Of a stretch of 34,299 nucleotides of DNA, positions 7,070 to 14,348 are shown in pieces (the first letter of the stretch is position 1; each line of letters starts with the position of its first letter). Both the position numbers and the translations under genes were made by a program. The stretch is taken from assembly GCA_003245835.1 (NCBI GenBank), contig QKCC01000048.1, forward strand, positions 1 through 34,299, read 5' to 3'. This DNA is from Spirochaetales bacterium. Its GTDB lineage: Bacteria; Spirochaetota; Spirochaetia; UBA9216. The notes under the pieces are model-generated. The model did no database searches, was not told the DNA's origin, and saw nothing but the letters and a program-made list of their open reading frames with translations.

Positions 7070-7804
7070 ATGAAAAATCAGCCGCTGAGAAGGAAGATCC
7101 GTGGTATCACTACTGTATTTTTTCTGCTGACCTTTCCGGCATATTTTTATTACCTGTCGCCGATGATACCAATTGCCGGAAGTCTTGAAGGAATTATTAC
7201 CGGAAGTCTCGTTGTGTTTGTTCTGCTTTTTATTATCAGCCTTTTTCTGGGCCGTGGGTTCTGTTCATATGTATGTCCGGCAGGCACGCTGCAGGATTTG
7301 GTCGGCACAGTCCGGACAAAATCATTCCCGCGACGCGGGGCCGGCTGGATTAAATACGTGATTTGGGCTGTATGGCTTGGAGTACTGTTTTTTTTCTTCA
7401 GAAGGGCAGGGGGATTTAAAGGCATTGTCTTTGCCTTTCAGACCCGAAACGGTCTCTCGGTAACCGACGCCGGCAGTCTGATTGTATATCTTATGGTTGT
7501 GCTGCTCTTCTTCCTTATGGCATTGATTTTGGGCCGCAGGGCAGCATGTCACAGTATCTGCTGGATAGCGCCGTTCATGGTTCTCGGACGCAGGCTGGGC
7601 CTTCTCTTTGGACTGCCTTCGCTGAAGGTGAATAGTACGGTTGATGAGTGTATAGAATGCGGCAGGTGCAGCAGTTTATGTCCGATGAGTCTCGATGTAC
7701 AGAAGTTTCAGCAGAAAGGCAGTATTAAATCGGCAGACTGTATTCTCTGCGGAAACTGTATAGACGGCTGTCCAAAGAACATCCTCTCGTTCAGCTGGAA
7801 GTAA
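7070..7804 (+). CDS. NapH/FixG-like membrane 4Fe-4S polyferredoxin
   Basis: 244 aa. Several transmembrane segments frame two Cys pairs of the NapH type: C65-x3-C69-P in FCSYVCPAG, and C160-x3-C164 in ACHSICWIAP. A C-terminal cytoplasmic domain follows with two classical 4Fe-4S motifs, C194-x2-C197-x2-C200-x3-C204-P and C224-x2-C227-x2-C230-x3-C234-P. Proteins of this build pass electrons between the quinone pool or ferredoxin and a partner enzyme (NapH, NosR, CcoG relatives). No such partner sits beside it, so its electron acceptor is unknown. The ATG at 7070 has GGAG about 8 nt upstream. Expression may depend on the preceding LuxR-type regulator. Confidence 0.88.
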   Translation: MKNQPLRRKIRGITTVFFLLTFPAYFYYLSPMIPIAGSLEGIITGSLVVFVLLFIISLFLGRGFCSYVCPAGTLQDLVGTVRTKSFPRRGAGWIKYVIWAVWLGVLFFFFRRAGGFKGIVFAFQTRNGLSVTDAGSLIVYLMVVLLFFLMALILGRRAACHSICWIAPFMVLGRRLGLLFGLPSLKVNSTVDECIECGRCSSLCPMSLDVQKFQQKGSIKSADCILCGNCIDGCPKNILSFSWK

Positions 7805-7833
7805 GCCGGGTCCCGAAAGAAATAAAAACTGCT

Positions 7834-7861
7834 TTGCGGATTGCTTCATAGTCTGTATAAT
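7834..7861 (+). promoter_or_regulatory. Promoter of the AEC transporter gene
   Basis: TTGCGG (7834-7839), a 16-nt spacer and TATAAT (7856-7861). The predicted start is about 7-8 nt before the ATG at 7876, leaving almost no leader. Confidence 0.5.
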
Positions 7862-7875
7862 CTTATGCAGATAAG

Positions 7876-8817
7876 ATGACAGGCGCAGCCGCAGGCATTC
7901 TGAAAATAATAATTTTTCTTGTACTCGGTTTTATCCTCAGGAAAACAGGTGTTCTCAAGAGCCGGGATGTCGACGGGATAAAGAAGATTATCCTCAATCT
8001 TGCCCTTCCGGCTCTGCTTTTTCTTTCTTTCTCAAAACTCGATTTCAGCCTGAAATTAATTCCGGTTATTGCAGTAGTATTCGCTATAAATTTTATAGCT
8101 TTCTGGATAGGTGTGTTCTTAAATAAAACCCTGTTGAAAAAAAGCAGGATCATTCCTCTCTGTATAAGCACTATAAATTTCGGCCTTGTGGGAATGCCGC
8201 TCTATGAGGCGATATTCGGAATTGAAAATCTGAACCACTATGCGAAGCTTGGTGTAGGTAATGAACTCTTCGCATGGTTCGTTTTTTATTTTCTTTTCAG
8301 ATGGCACCTGACAAAAGGGACCTCGGGGAAGGGACTCGATTTAAGTGTCCTTAAGGCGCCGGTAATTTGGGGGCTTGTGCTCGGCTGCCTGTTCAGTATA
8401 TTGGGAATTGATATGGCTTCCGGCAGTAATTTTGCTGTGTTCGGTGTTTACAGAAGCATCGAAGGGCTTTCCGGACTGGCGAGCCCGCTGATACTGATAT
8501 ATGTAGGGTATAATATTTCAATCTCGGGGGCATATCTCAGACAAAGTCTGAAAATAACCCTTACGAGATTTATAGTAATGATGACGACAGGGTATTCGCT
8601 GAAAGCCCTGGTTCTGGACAGGTTCATTGAGCCGACCGTCTACTCGAACGCTGCTTTCTTTCTGCTTATCACTTTGCCTGCAATTTTTTCAATTCCGATT
8701 CTTGCAGCAGATTATCTTGAAGAAGATGAGGTTGTTACTGTCAACAATACGCTCGTACTGCATACTCTGCTTACAATTATAATTTTTGCGGTGTACACCA
8801 TAATCTTTATCGTTTGA
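7876..8817 (+). CDS. AEC-family (auxin efflux carrier/malate permease-type) transporter
   Basis: 313 aa with about ten hydrophobic segments in two halves. The start, GxxLRKTGVLKSRDVDGIKK (FILRKTGVLKSRDVDGIKKI), and NLALPALLFLSFSKLDF are typical of the AEC family. INFGLVGMPLYEAIFG matches its conserved N-G-x2-P region, and ILIYVGYNIS the second-half motif. AEC carriers export or exchange small organic acids and related anions across the inner membrane. The substrate cannot be deduced from sequence, and the neighbours do not help. Almost no untranslated leader is predicted, and no strong Shine-Dalgarno sequence precedes the ATG. Confidence 0.85.
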   Translation: MTGAAAGILKIIIFLVLGFILRKTGVLKSRDVDGIKKIILNLALPALLFLSFSKLDFSLKLIPVIAVVFAINFIAFWIGVFLNKTLLKKSRIIPLCISTINFGLVGMPLYEAIFGIENLNHYAKLGVGNELFAWFVFYFLFRWHLTKGTSGKGLDLSVLKAPVIWGLVLGCLFSILGIDMASGSNFAVFGVYRSIEGLSGLASPLILIYVGYNISISGAYLRQSLKITLTRFIVMMTTGYSLKALVLDRFIEPTVYSNAAFFLLITLPAIFSIPILAADYLEEDEVVTVNNTLVLHTLLTIIIFAVYTIIFIV

Positions 8818-8844
8818 GTCCAGCTTAACTGATGGTATCCCGGA

Positions 8845-10404
8845 TCAGTTTATATATAGTTCTTCACCGTCATAAGTGATGCTGTAGGTTTTTTCGACAG
8901 ATTTCGGGTGCCTTTTCAGAAACATCTCTGCCGGTGCCGAAGATAATTCATCAAGTATTTCCGGACGCCACAATAATTTGACCCTGAAAACATCTCCCGG
9001 GCTGCAGTATGCCGCTTCGGCCGTTCTGCTCCATATTATGAAGTTTTCAATAGGAGGGAACAGACTGACCCTGTCTGCTTTTTTAAACAAGCCGGACAGG
9101 AAGGCTGGGATATCATCGCTGCGGCGATTTGCCCAGGCTGCAAACAGTGCTGACGGCCTCATTCCGACAGCATCTGCCGCGGCCGAAAACCATGCGAACG
9201 ACTGTTCCCTGTTGTACAATGCGTCGCAGGCCGCGGTTATTTCCGCCGCCCGCTGAAGATCACTTTCCGGGAAGCTGCTGTTTGAAATCAGTTCATAATC
9301 AGGAAAACCGCTGTGCCTGAGGCTAAGCTTGTCCGCCTTGTCGTAGAGCTCTGTTCCGGGCAGTACCGACAGCGGGAAGATGTCGATGTTATTGGGTACA
9401 CAGCCTACCGCAAAATCAATTGATTCACAGAATGCATCGAAGCTGTCGCCGGGCAGCCCGTAGATCAGGTCAATACCGAAGCTCAAGCCGAAGTCGGACA
9501 TCATCCGGCAGCCCGCTTTGAACTTTTTCCTGCTGAAGCTTCTGTTCAGATGAACCAGGGCGTCACTGTTTACTGTTTGAAGCCCTATCTGCAGCGACGA
9601 ATCAATTTCAGCCAGGAGTTCACAGATTTCGATACTCATGAGTTCGGCACGGATTTCGAAGGTGTAATGAGCGTCGGGACAGTACTTGATAATCAGTCTT
9701 AAAATTTCTTCTGCCCTGCTGCGGTTGTAGTTGAAGGTGGGATCAAGGACCCAGATTCGTTCTACGCCTTTTTTTCTGAAAAGCTTTAATTCTTCGATTA
9801 TTCTTTCTGGTTTAATATTCCTGACAGAACCGTCACCGCGTGACTCATAACAGAATGAACAGTTAAATGGACAGCCCCTGGATAGTTCCCATAGTATACC
9901 CTCGCGGCCGCGATCATTCGTCAGTGCATATTCATACGGTGAGTGCATCGCTGATAAGTCGGAAGCTTCAGAATCAAGAATAATTGAGGTTTCTGATTTA
10001 CCGTCAGTTATGGACCTGATGAGTTCGGGTAAAACGGTTTCGCCCTCTCCCCGGACTATGTAGCTGAAAACACCGCTGTCGGCTATATCCTCGGCAGCAG
10101 CTGTTGCCTGGGGCCCGCCGGCAATTGTAATTATTCCGGGTGAAATTCTTTTAAGTTCGGATGCAATTTGTATGCACGCTGCCGCATTCCAGATGCAGAC
10201 TGTAAAACCCGCAACATCCGGTGATGTGGACAGAATTTCTTTCGCTGCGGCTTTGGGATCCGCCGGCAGGTAGAACTCGGCAAGGCTGATGTTGTTTCCG
10301 TTTAAACTACCGTCCGCACAGAGCGCTGTTTTTAACATTGCCGCAGCAAGCGGAAAGGACGGCGGGGACTTTTCGACATGTATTGAAACAAGGGTCATCT
10401 TCAT
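8845..10404 (-). CDS. B12-binding-type radical SAM protein (DUF4080-like)
   Basis: 519 aa. The N-terminal 130 residues have the Rossmann-like layout of cobalamin-binding radical SAM proteins, including TIAGGPQATA and RGEGETVLPELIRS. I do not see the DxHxxG cobalamin-ligating motif, so B12 may bind base-off without a protein ligand, or not at all. Residues 178-185 (CPFNCSFC) are the radical SAM C-x3-C-x2-C, followed by the SAM domain with VLDPTFNYN, GLQTVNSDALVHLNR and GIDLIYGLPGDS. The C-terminus resembles DUF4080. Such enzymes methylate or rearrange unactivated carbons, and this substrate is unknown. ATG 10404 or 10398 could be the start. It is divergent from the 57-aa ORF. Confidence 0.8.
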   Translation of the reverse strand: MKMTLVSIHVEKSPPSFPLAAAMLKTALCADGSLNGNNISLAEFYLPADPKAAAKEILSTSPDVAGFTVCIWNAAACIQIASELKRISPGIITIAGGPQATAAAEDIADSGVFSYIVRGEGETVLPELIRSITDGKSETSIILDSEASDLSAMHSPYEYALTNDRGREGILWELSRGCPFNCSFCYESRGDGSVRNIKPERIIEELKLFRKKGVERIWVLDPTFNYNRSRAEEILRLIIKYCPDAHYTFEIRAELMSIEICELLAEIDSSLQIGLQTVNSDALVHLNRSFSRKKFKAGCRMMSDFGLSFGIDLIYGLPGDSFDAFCESIDFAVGCVPNNIDIFPLSVLPGTELYDKADKLSLRHSGFPDYELISNSSFPESDLQRAAEITAACDALYNREQSFAWFSAAADAVGMRPSALFAAWANRRSDDIPAFLSGLFKKADRVSLFPPIENFIIWSRTAEAAYCSPGDVFRVKLLWRPEILDELSSAPAEMFLKRHPKSVEKTYSITYDGEELYIN

Positions 10405-10441
10405 AATTGCATCCGATAGAATTATTTGTAAATCTTATAGT

Positions 10442-10469
10442 TTGATTAATATCAGTGATGTGTTACTAT
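10442..10469 (+). promoter_or_regulatory. Leaderless-type promoter before the 57-aa ORF
   Basis: TTGATT (10442-10447), a 16-nt spacer and TACTAT (10464-10469) with an extended -10 TGT (10461-10463). The ATG at 10478 is 8 nt after the -10 and has no Shine-Dalgarno sequence. Confidence 0.45.
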
Positions 10470-10477
10470 GATTCTAT

Positions 10478-10651
10478 ATGAAAAAGTATGCTTTATCAAT
10501 TGAAATCCCGTTAAACCGGACTCTTAAACTGGAATGCTGTCTCGATGAATTGCTTAATTCACCGGATGTATACTGTTATTCACGGCATTTGAAAAAGGAT
10601 GATACCTCAACGGAAATTCTGGAAGTCCTGAAAATCAGTTTTTATCTCTGA
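10478..10651 (+). CDS. Small hypothetical protein, 57 aa
   Basis: I do not recognise a family. The ATG at 10478 starts a 57-codon ORF beginning MKKYALSIEIPLNR and ending ISFYL, with a mixed charge pattern and two adjacent cysteines (LECCLDELL). No signal peptide or membrane segment is present. Support for it being real is the near-consensus extended -10 promoter ending 8 nt before the ATG, the same arrangement as at several better-known genes here. The composition (beta strand, helix, beta strand) is that of a small folded protein rather than random sequence. A strong promoter for the next gene lies 120 nt beyond. Confidence 0.45.
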   Translation: MKKYALSIEIPLNRTLKLECCLDELLNSPDVYCYSRHLKKDDTSTEILEVLKISFYL

Positions 10652-10830
10652 AATTTAACCTTTTTCTAACATAATACAGTGGAAATTCACATCTAAATAC
10701 GCGATATTACTAATGTACCCTGAGGAAGGGGTAAAACGTGTATTTGTCAAGAAAAAGTTTTAAAAAATATTGACTTTTTTGATAAAAAGTATTATTTTAT
10801 CGATATTAAACGAGCTCATAAGGAGTAAAC
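10652..10830. other. AT-rich intergenic region
   Basis: 179 nt of AT-rich sequence. The promoter near its right end (10770-10798) belongs to the next gene. An imperfect inverted repeat, TCAAGAAAAAGT near 10747-10758 against ACTTTTTTGATA near 10773-10784, overlaps the -35 and could be an operator. I see no tRNA, riboswitch or ORF. Confidence 0.4.
10770..10798 (+). promoter_or_regulatory. Promoter of the 143-aa protein gene
   Basis: TTGACT (10770-10775), a 17-nt spacer and TATTTT (10793-10798) in an AT-rich tract predict a start near 10805. An AAGGAG ribosome site follows before the ATG at 10831. Confidence 0.5.
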
Positions 10831-11262
10831 ATGAGTAACAGAACAGAAGCAGCTAAAACGATGAAGGTCATGTTCGAGAAAGAAGGTATGACTTTTGCTA
10901 ACGAGGATGGATGGAACGCCCTTGCAGAGCATGTGGATGTTCATAACCGGTATTTAAACGAACAGCTTAAATACAACGTAAGCTGGGACGATGCATTATT
11001 CTCATGGTATGAGAATATATATACACCGCTCAAGAGAGCGATATCTTCCTGGTCCGTGAAAACAGCATTTTCTGAGTATGAAATAGGCGAGCTTTATCTT
11101 GCAGTTTCAGACCACTGGTTTTACCTGAAAGAAAGATACCCTGAAATCGATGCTGATACAGCGGCGGCTAATTTTGTAAGAACATACAAAGACGGAATCA
11201 CAAGGTTCTTCTCAAGATTCCTGTATACGAACAGAACACACAAACAACTGAGTTTTTCATAG
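10831..11262 (+). CDS. Hypothetical 143-aa soluble protein, DUF4032-like
   Basis: 143 aa, no signal peptide or membrane segment, predicted mostly helical. Two segments, SWDDALFSWYENIYTPLKRA and the later YLAVSDHWFYLKERYPEID, remind me of the C-terminal part of DUF4032 proteins (WY..VY.P and HRWYLSE-like motifs). That is a memory-based resemblance and weak. The pattern is of a stand-alone copy of a domain usually found in larger proteins. The gene is monocistronic: it has its own promoter, an AAGGAG site 8 nt before the ATG, and a strong terminator 20 nt after the stop. This suggests an independently controlled and perhaps well-expressed product. Function unknown. Confidence 0.75.
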   Translation: MSNRTEAAKTMKVMFEKEGMTFANEDGWNALAEHVDVHNRYLNEQLKYNVSWDDALFSWYENIYTPLKRAISSWSVKTAFSEYEIGELYLAVSDHWFYLKERYPEIDADTAAANFVRTYKDGITRFFSRFLYTNRTHKQLSFS

Positions 11263-11282
11263 AGAAAATATCATTGCGCAAG

Positions 11283-11312
11283 GCTGCTCCGGTATGGAGC
11301 AGCTTTTTTTTT
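11283..11312 (+). terminator. Rho-independent terminator
   Basis: Stem GCTGCTCC (11283-11290), loop GGTAT, stem GGAGCAGC (11296-11303), then nine T residues. It ends the transcript of the 143-aa gene. The T-run reaches the stop codon of the convergent chemoreceptor gene. Confidence 0.9.
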
Positions 11313-14157
11313 ACCACTGCGCCGGAAAATAGCTTTCTACATTCTTAAGTGTGATGATCCGCTTCGGAAGGTATTTAATAGGTTCCGGCTTCAGCCCGTT
11401 AAAATATTCAAAAGCTGTTTCAAGCGGCAAGGCTCCGGCACTTTCGGCAGACTGCATTGTTTCTACATCGAGAGTCCCGCTTCGGATGCCGGTAATTCCG
11501 GCTTCGGAATTACCGAAGGCTGCTATCACTTCCGGTCTGCAGCCGGCCTTTTTAAACTCATCGATTACAACCTCCTGGAAGAGGTCGTTTCCCAGAACCA
11601 ATCCCTTGACCCTGCTGCCGTACCCGGCAGCCCATTCCGCTGCACGTGTTCTTAAAGCCTCTTTATCACCGCCGTTGTCAAAGATATCCAGACATTTCAT
11701 ACCCGGCGCTGCAGCTGAGAGCTCAGTGATTATACCATAGCTCTTTGCGAAAAAGGTTTCAGAACCAGGTTCGGTTGAAGCTATGCAGTATTCCCCGGTT
11801 TTATTCATCAGGTTCGAGAACCCCCGTGCGAGTATTCTGGCCTGTCCCCAAAGATCGGGCCCCGTAGCCGATACAACATATTTGTACCCGTCCATTTCAG
11901 GCATCCAGCTGCCCGTAATCACCGGAATATTCCTGTTATATAATTTTTTCAGCCATTCAGTACTTTCTTTTACATCTGCCGGTGTGTAAATTAAAAGATC
12001 CGGTTTTCTTTTCAGTAAATTCGAGAGCTGCATACGCTGTTTCCCGGGATCATTTTCTGCGGAGAGAATTTCCAGATTCAGTTTAAACTGTTCGGCATAT
12101 TTCTGCATGCCCCTGCAGTATGCCTCGAAATACGGGTTGCAGGAATCCGGGACAAGCGCAACAATTTTTTTTCCATCAGCTCCATCAGCCTCGGATTCCG
12201 GCATCGGCAGCTTCCCGACCTTCCATCCGCCGTATTCCATGTCCCACCATCTTCCGGGATTTGTTTCGGGCAGCAGCTCCGGGTTTTCAGGTCTCGGCGG
12301 TATCTTCTTCCGGCTGCTCTCGGATATAATAAGAGCCTGCCCGTCTTTGGATTTCAGACTGCTGACATCAATTGTTTTAAACAGTTCAATCTCATTATCC
12401 ATTATTTTAAGATTTTCCGTATTTCTTGAACCGAGAGCGGAAACAACATTAACCGCCCCTGTTATTTCATTAATACCGGCTGATGTCTCTTCAAGCGAAG
12501 CCGAGTTCTGTCCGGAAAGGTTACCGAGATTGACCATTGATTTTTCGATGTTGGAACTTTTTTCCCTGATAGTAATCGAGCTGTTTCTTACATCCGCAGT
12601 AATGCTTACCATCGAGTTCAGCGCATCGGTCACCTGGGATGTACCTGCGGCGAGCTCCTGAAGTCCGCCGGTCATCTCGTTCATACTTGATGCGACATCT
12701 CCGATGCTTCCTGTCATATCGTTTATTGATATACCCATACTCTGGGTCAGTTTTGCGGAGTTTTGTATATTGCCGATTATCAGCGCCAGATTGCTTGCAA
12801 TGCCGCGCGCATTGCTTGAAGTAGTTTCTGCGAGCTTTCTGATCTCGTCTGCAACGACTGCAAAGCCCCTGCCGGCGTCGCCCGCATGTGCTGCTTCAAT
12901 AGCCGCGTTCATTGCCAGAAGGTTTGTCCGGTCCGCTACATCATTGATAACCTGAATAAGGTCGCTGATCAGATCAGCGCTTGAGGCGATTCCTGTAATA
13001 ACCCGGAGGGTTTCCTCCATATCGGTTTCGCTTCTTTTTGCGGTAGTTTCAAGCTGTTTGATAATTCCCTGTTTTGATTCGGCAATGCTGCTGATGTTTG
13101 TAACGCTTGCAATCATTTCTTCTACAGCGGCTGAAGATTCATTTACCGCAGAGGACTGCTCTTCAATACGGGTTACAATGTTTTCGAGCAGGTTTTCGAT
13201 TTCCTGAACTTCCTGCTTCACGTTCAGAACATCATTATTGAGAAGTCCCCCGTTTTTTTTAAGGTTCTCCATCGCGGCGCCCATCTGCTCAACAACAGCA
13301 CCTATATCTGAACTTTTCGCAGCGAGTTTCTCGCCAATCTTCCGGCTCTCGTTCGAGACACCCTTCATTCTATAGATTATATCGTGAACCCTTGAAATGA
13401 AGGTATTCACGTTTTTCCCGAGAATCCCCATTTCGTTATGTGATGTAAGCTTAACCCTTTTTGTGAGATCACCATCGCCTTTTGAAATCGCAGATATGCT
13501 CTTAATCAGCGTGCTTACAGGAACAACAACGGCCCTGGCAGTGAAAAATGCAATCAAGAGCCCGGCTGCTATAAGGACCAGGAATGCTGTAGAGATTTGA
13601 ATCAGGAATGACTTCATCAGTTTGTTCTGTTCAGCGGTGTTTATTTCCATTTCCAGGCTGATTGCCGAACCGGCATTCTCTAACGCGGTTATCGCGTTGT
13701 AATTTATGAGTGAAAGGTTTCGGCCGTTACTTTCATTCAAAGATCTTATCGCCGCGGCTGATGCCGGGTCTGCAGCCGCTGATTCGGCTTTTCTTGATTT
13801 GATTATGCTCTCGATAGTATCCGAATAATCATTGGTCATTTTCATTATCGAATGTATCGACGATTCCAGATGACTTGCTGCGGTCTTCATACTTAGAACC
13901 GCTGTTCGAAAGTCGGCCTCTTCTGTACCCAAATCTATTGTCAGCATGCTGTTAAGTGCCAGCTGCGATTCAAGGTAATAAACCAGAAAATCTGAAATAT
14001 ATTTTTCCTGCTGCTCGAGTTTGTTAAAAGCAGAAAGGGTATTCTGCATCTTTATCATACTGAAGTAGGTAGTTAAAGCTATTATGCCCGAGAGGATTAT
14101 AACTGCTGAAAATCCGGCAGCTATGGTTATCTTTAGAGATAAGCGCCTAAGTTTCAT
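11311..14157 (-). CDS. Chemoreceptor with C-terminal sugar-binding-protein-like domain
   Basis: 948 aa. TM1 is at about 9-31, an extracytoplasmic helical sensor domain at 32-184, TM2 at about 185-207 and HAMP at about 208-260. The methyl-accepting signalling domain has its tip near 410-444 ([17 protein letters not shown]...[14 protein letters not shown]). After a linker ([19 protein letters not shown]), residues about 663-948 form a type I periplasmic-binding-protein-like domain of the ribose/galactose class ([56 protein letters not shown]). No membrane segment separates it from the signalling domain, so it should be cytoplasmic. The receptor probably signals to CheA/CheW from both an external and an internal input. 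SD AGGTGG precedes the ATG. Confidence 0.9.
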   Translation of the reverse strand: MKLRRLSLKITIAAGFSAVIILSGIIALTTYFSMIKMQNTLSAFNKLEQQEKYISDFLVYYLESQLALNSMLTIDLGTEEADFRTAVLSMKTAASHLESSIHSIMKMTNDYSDTIESIIKSRKAESAAADPASAAAIRSLNESNGRNLSLINYNAITALENAGSAISLEMEINTAEQNKLMKSFLIQISTAFLVLIAAGLLIAFFTARAVVVPVSTLIKSISAISKGDGDLTKRVKLTSHNEMGILGKNVNTFISRVHDIIYRMKGVSNESRKIGEKLAAKSSDIGAVVEQMGAAMENLKKNGGLLNNDVLNVKQEVQEIENLLENIVTRIEEQSSAVNESSAAVEEMIASVTNISSIAESKQGIIKQLETTAKRSETDMEETLRVITGIASSADLISDLIQVINDVADRTNLLAMNAAIEAAHAGDAGRGFAVVADEIRKLAETTSSNARGIASNLALIIGNIQNSAKLTQSMGISINDMTGSIGDVASSMNEMTGGLQELAAGTSQVTDALNSMVSITADVRNSSITIREKSSNIEKSMVNLGNLSGQNSASLEETSAGINEITGAVNVVSALGSRNTENLKIMDNEIELFKTIDVSSLKSKDGQALIISESSRKKIPPRPENPELLPETNPGRWWDMEYGGWKVGKLPMPESEADGADGKKIVALVPDSCNPYFEAYCRGMQKYAEQFKLNLEILSAENDPGKQRMQLSNLLKRKPDLLIYTPADVKESTEWLKKLYNRNIPVITGSWMPEMDGYKYVVSATGPDLWGQARILARGFSNLMNKTGEYCIASTEPGSETFFAKSYGIITELSAAAPGMKCLDIFDNGGDKEALRTRAAEWAAGYGSRVKGLVLGNDLFQEVVIDEFKKAGCRPEVIAAFGNSEAGITGIRSGTLDVETMQSAESAGALPLETAFEYFNGLKPEPIKYLPKRIITLKNVESYFPAQW

Positions 14158-14190
14158 ATTCCACCTGTGTGCTGATTTTTTGACGATTCT

Positions 14191-14219
14191 GATATAGGTT
14201 AATATTTTGTAATAAGCAA
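14191..14219 (-). promoter_or_regulatory. Candidate promoter of the chemoreceptor gene
   Basis: Leftward TTGCTT (14214-14219), a 17-nt spacer and TATATC (14191-14196), about 35 nt before the ATG at 14157. The rest of the 14158-14348 gap shows nothing I can name. Confidence 0.35.
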
Positions 14220-14348
14220 TCCGCTGAAAGGAATCTTTACCGGCTCAATTTTCCCGGATATTCCTGACAAGACTGCTCAGTATAATAGAATTGTCATATT
14301 CAACGCAAGTGATCCAGTGGTATTGTTTCAGAATCTTAATATAATATT

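Noticed and set aside
12107-12661. 184-codon + strand frame opposite the first chemoreceptor
   Set aside because: Antisense shadow: Ser/Pro-rich composition arising from the coiled-coil codons of the receptor, with no ribosome site or domain.
14158-14348. TATAAT at 14280-14285 on the + strand as a promoter
   Set aside because: No -35 at suitable spacing and no rightward gene follows.
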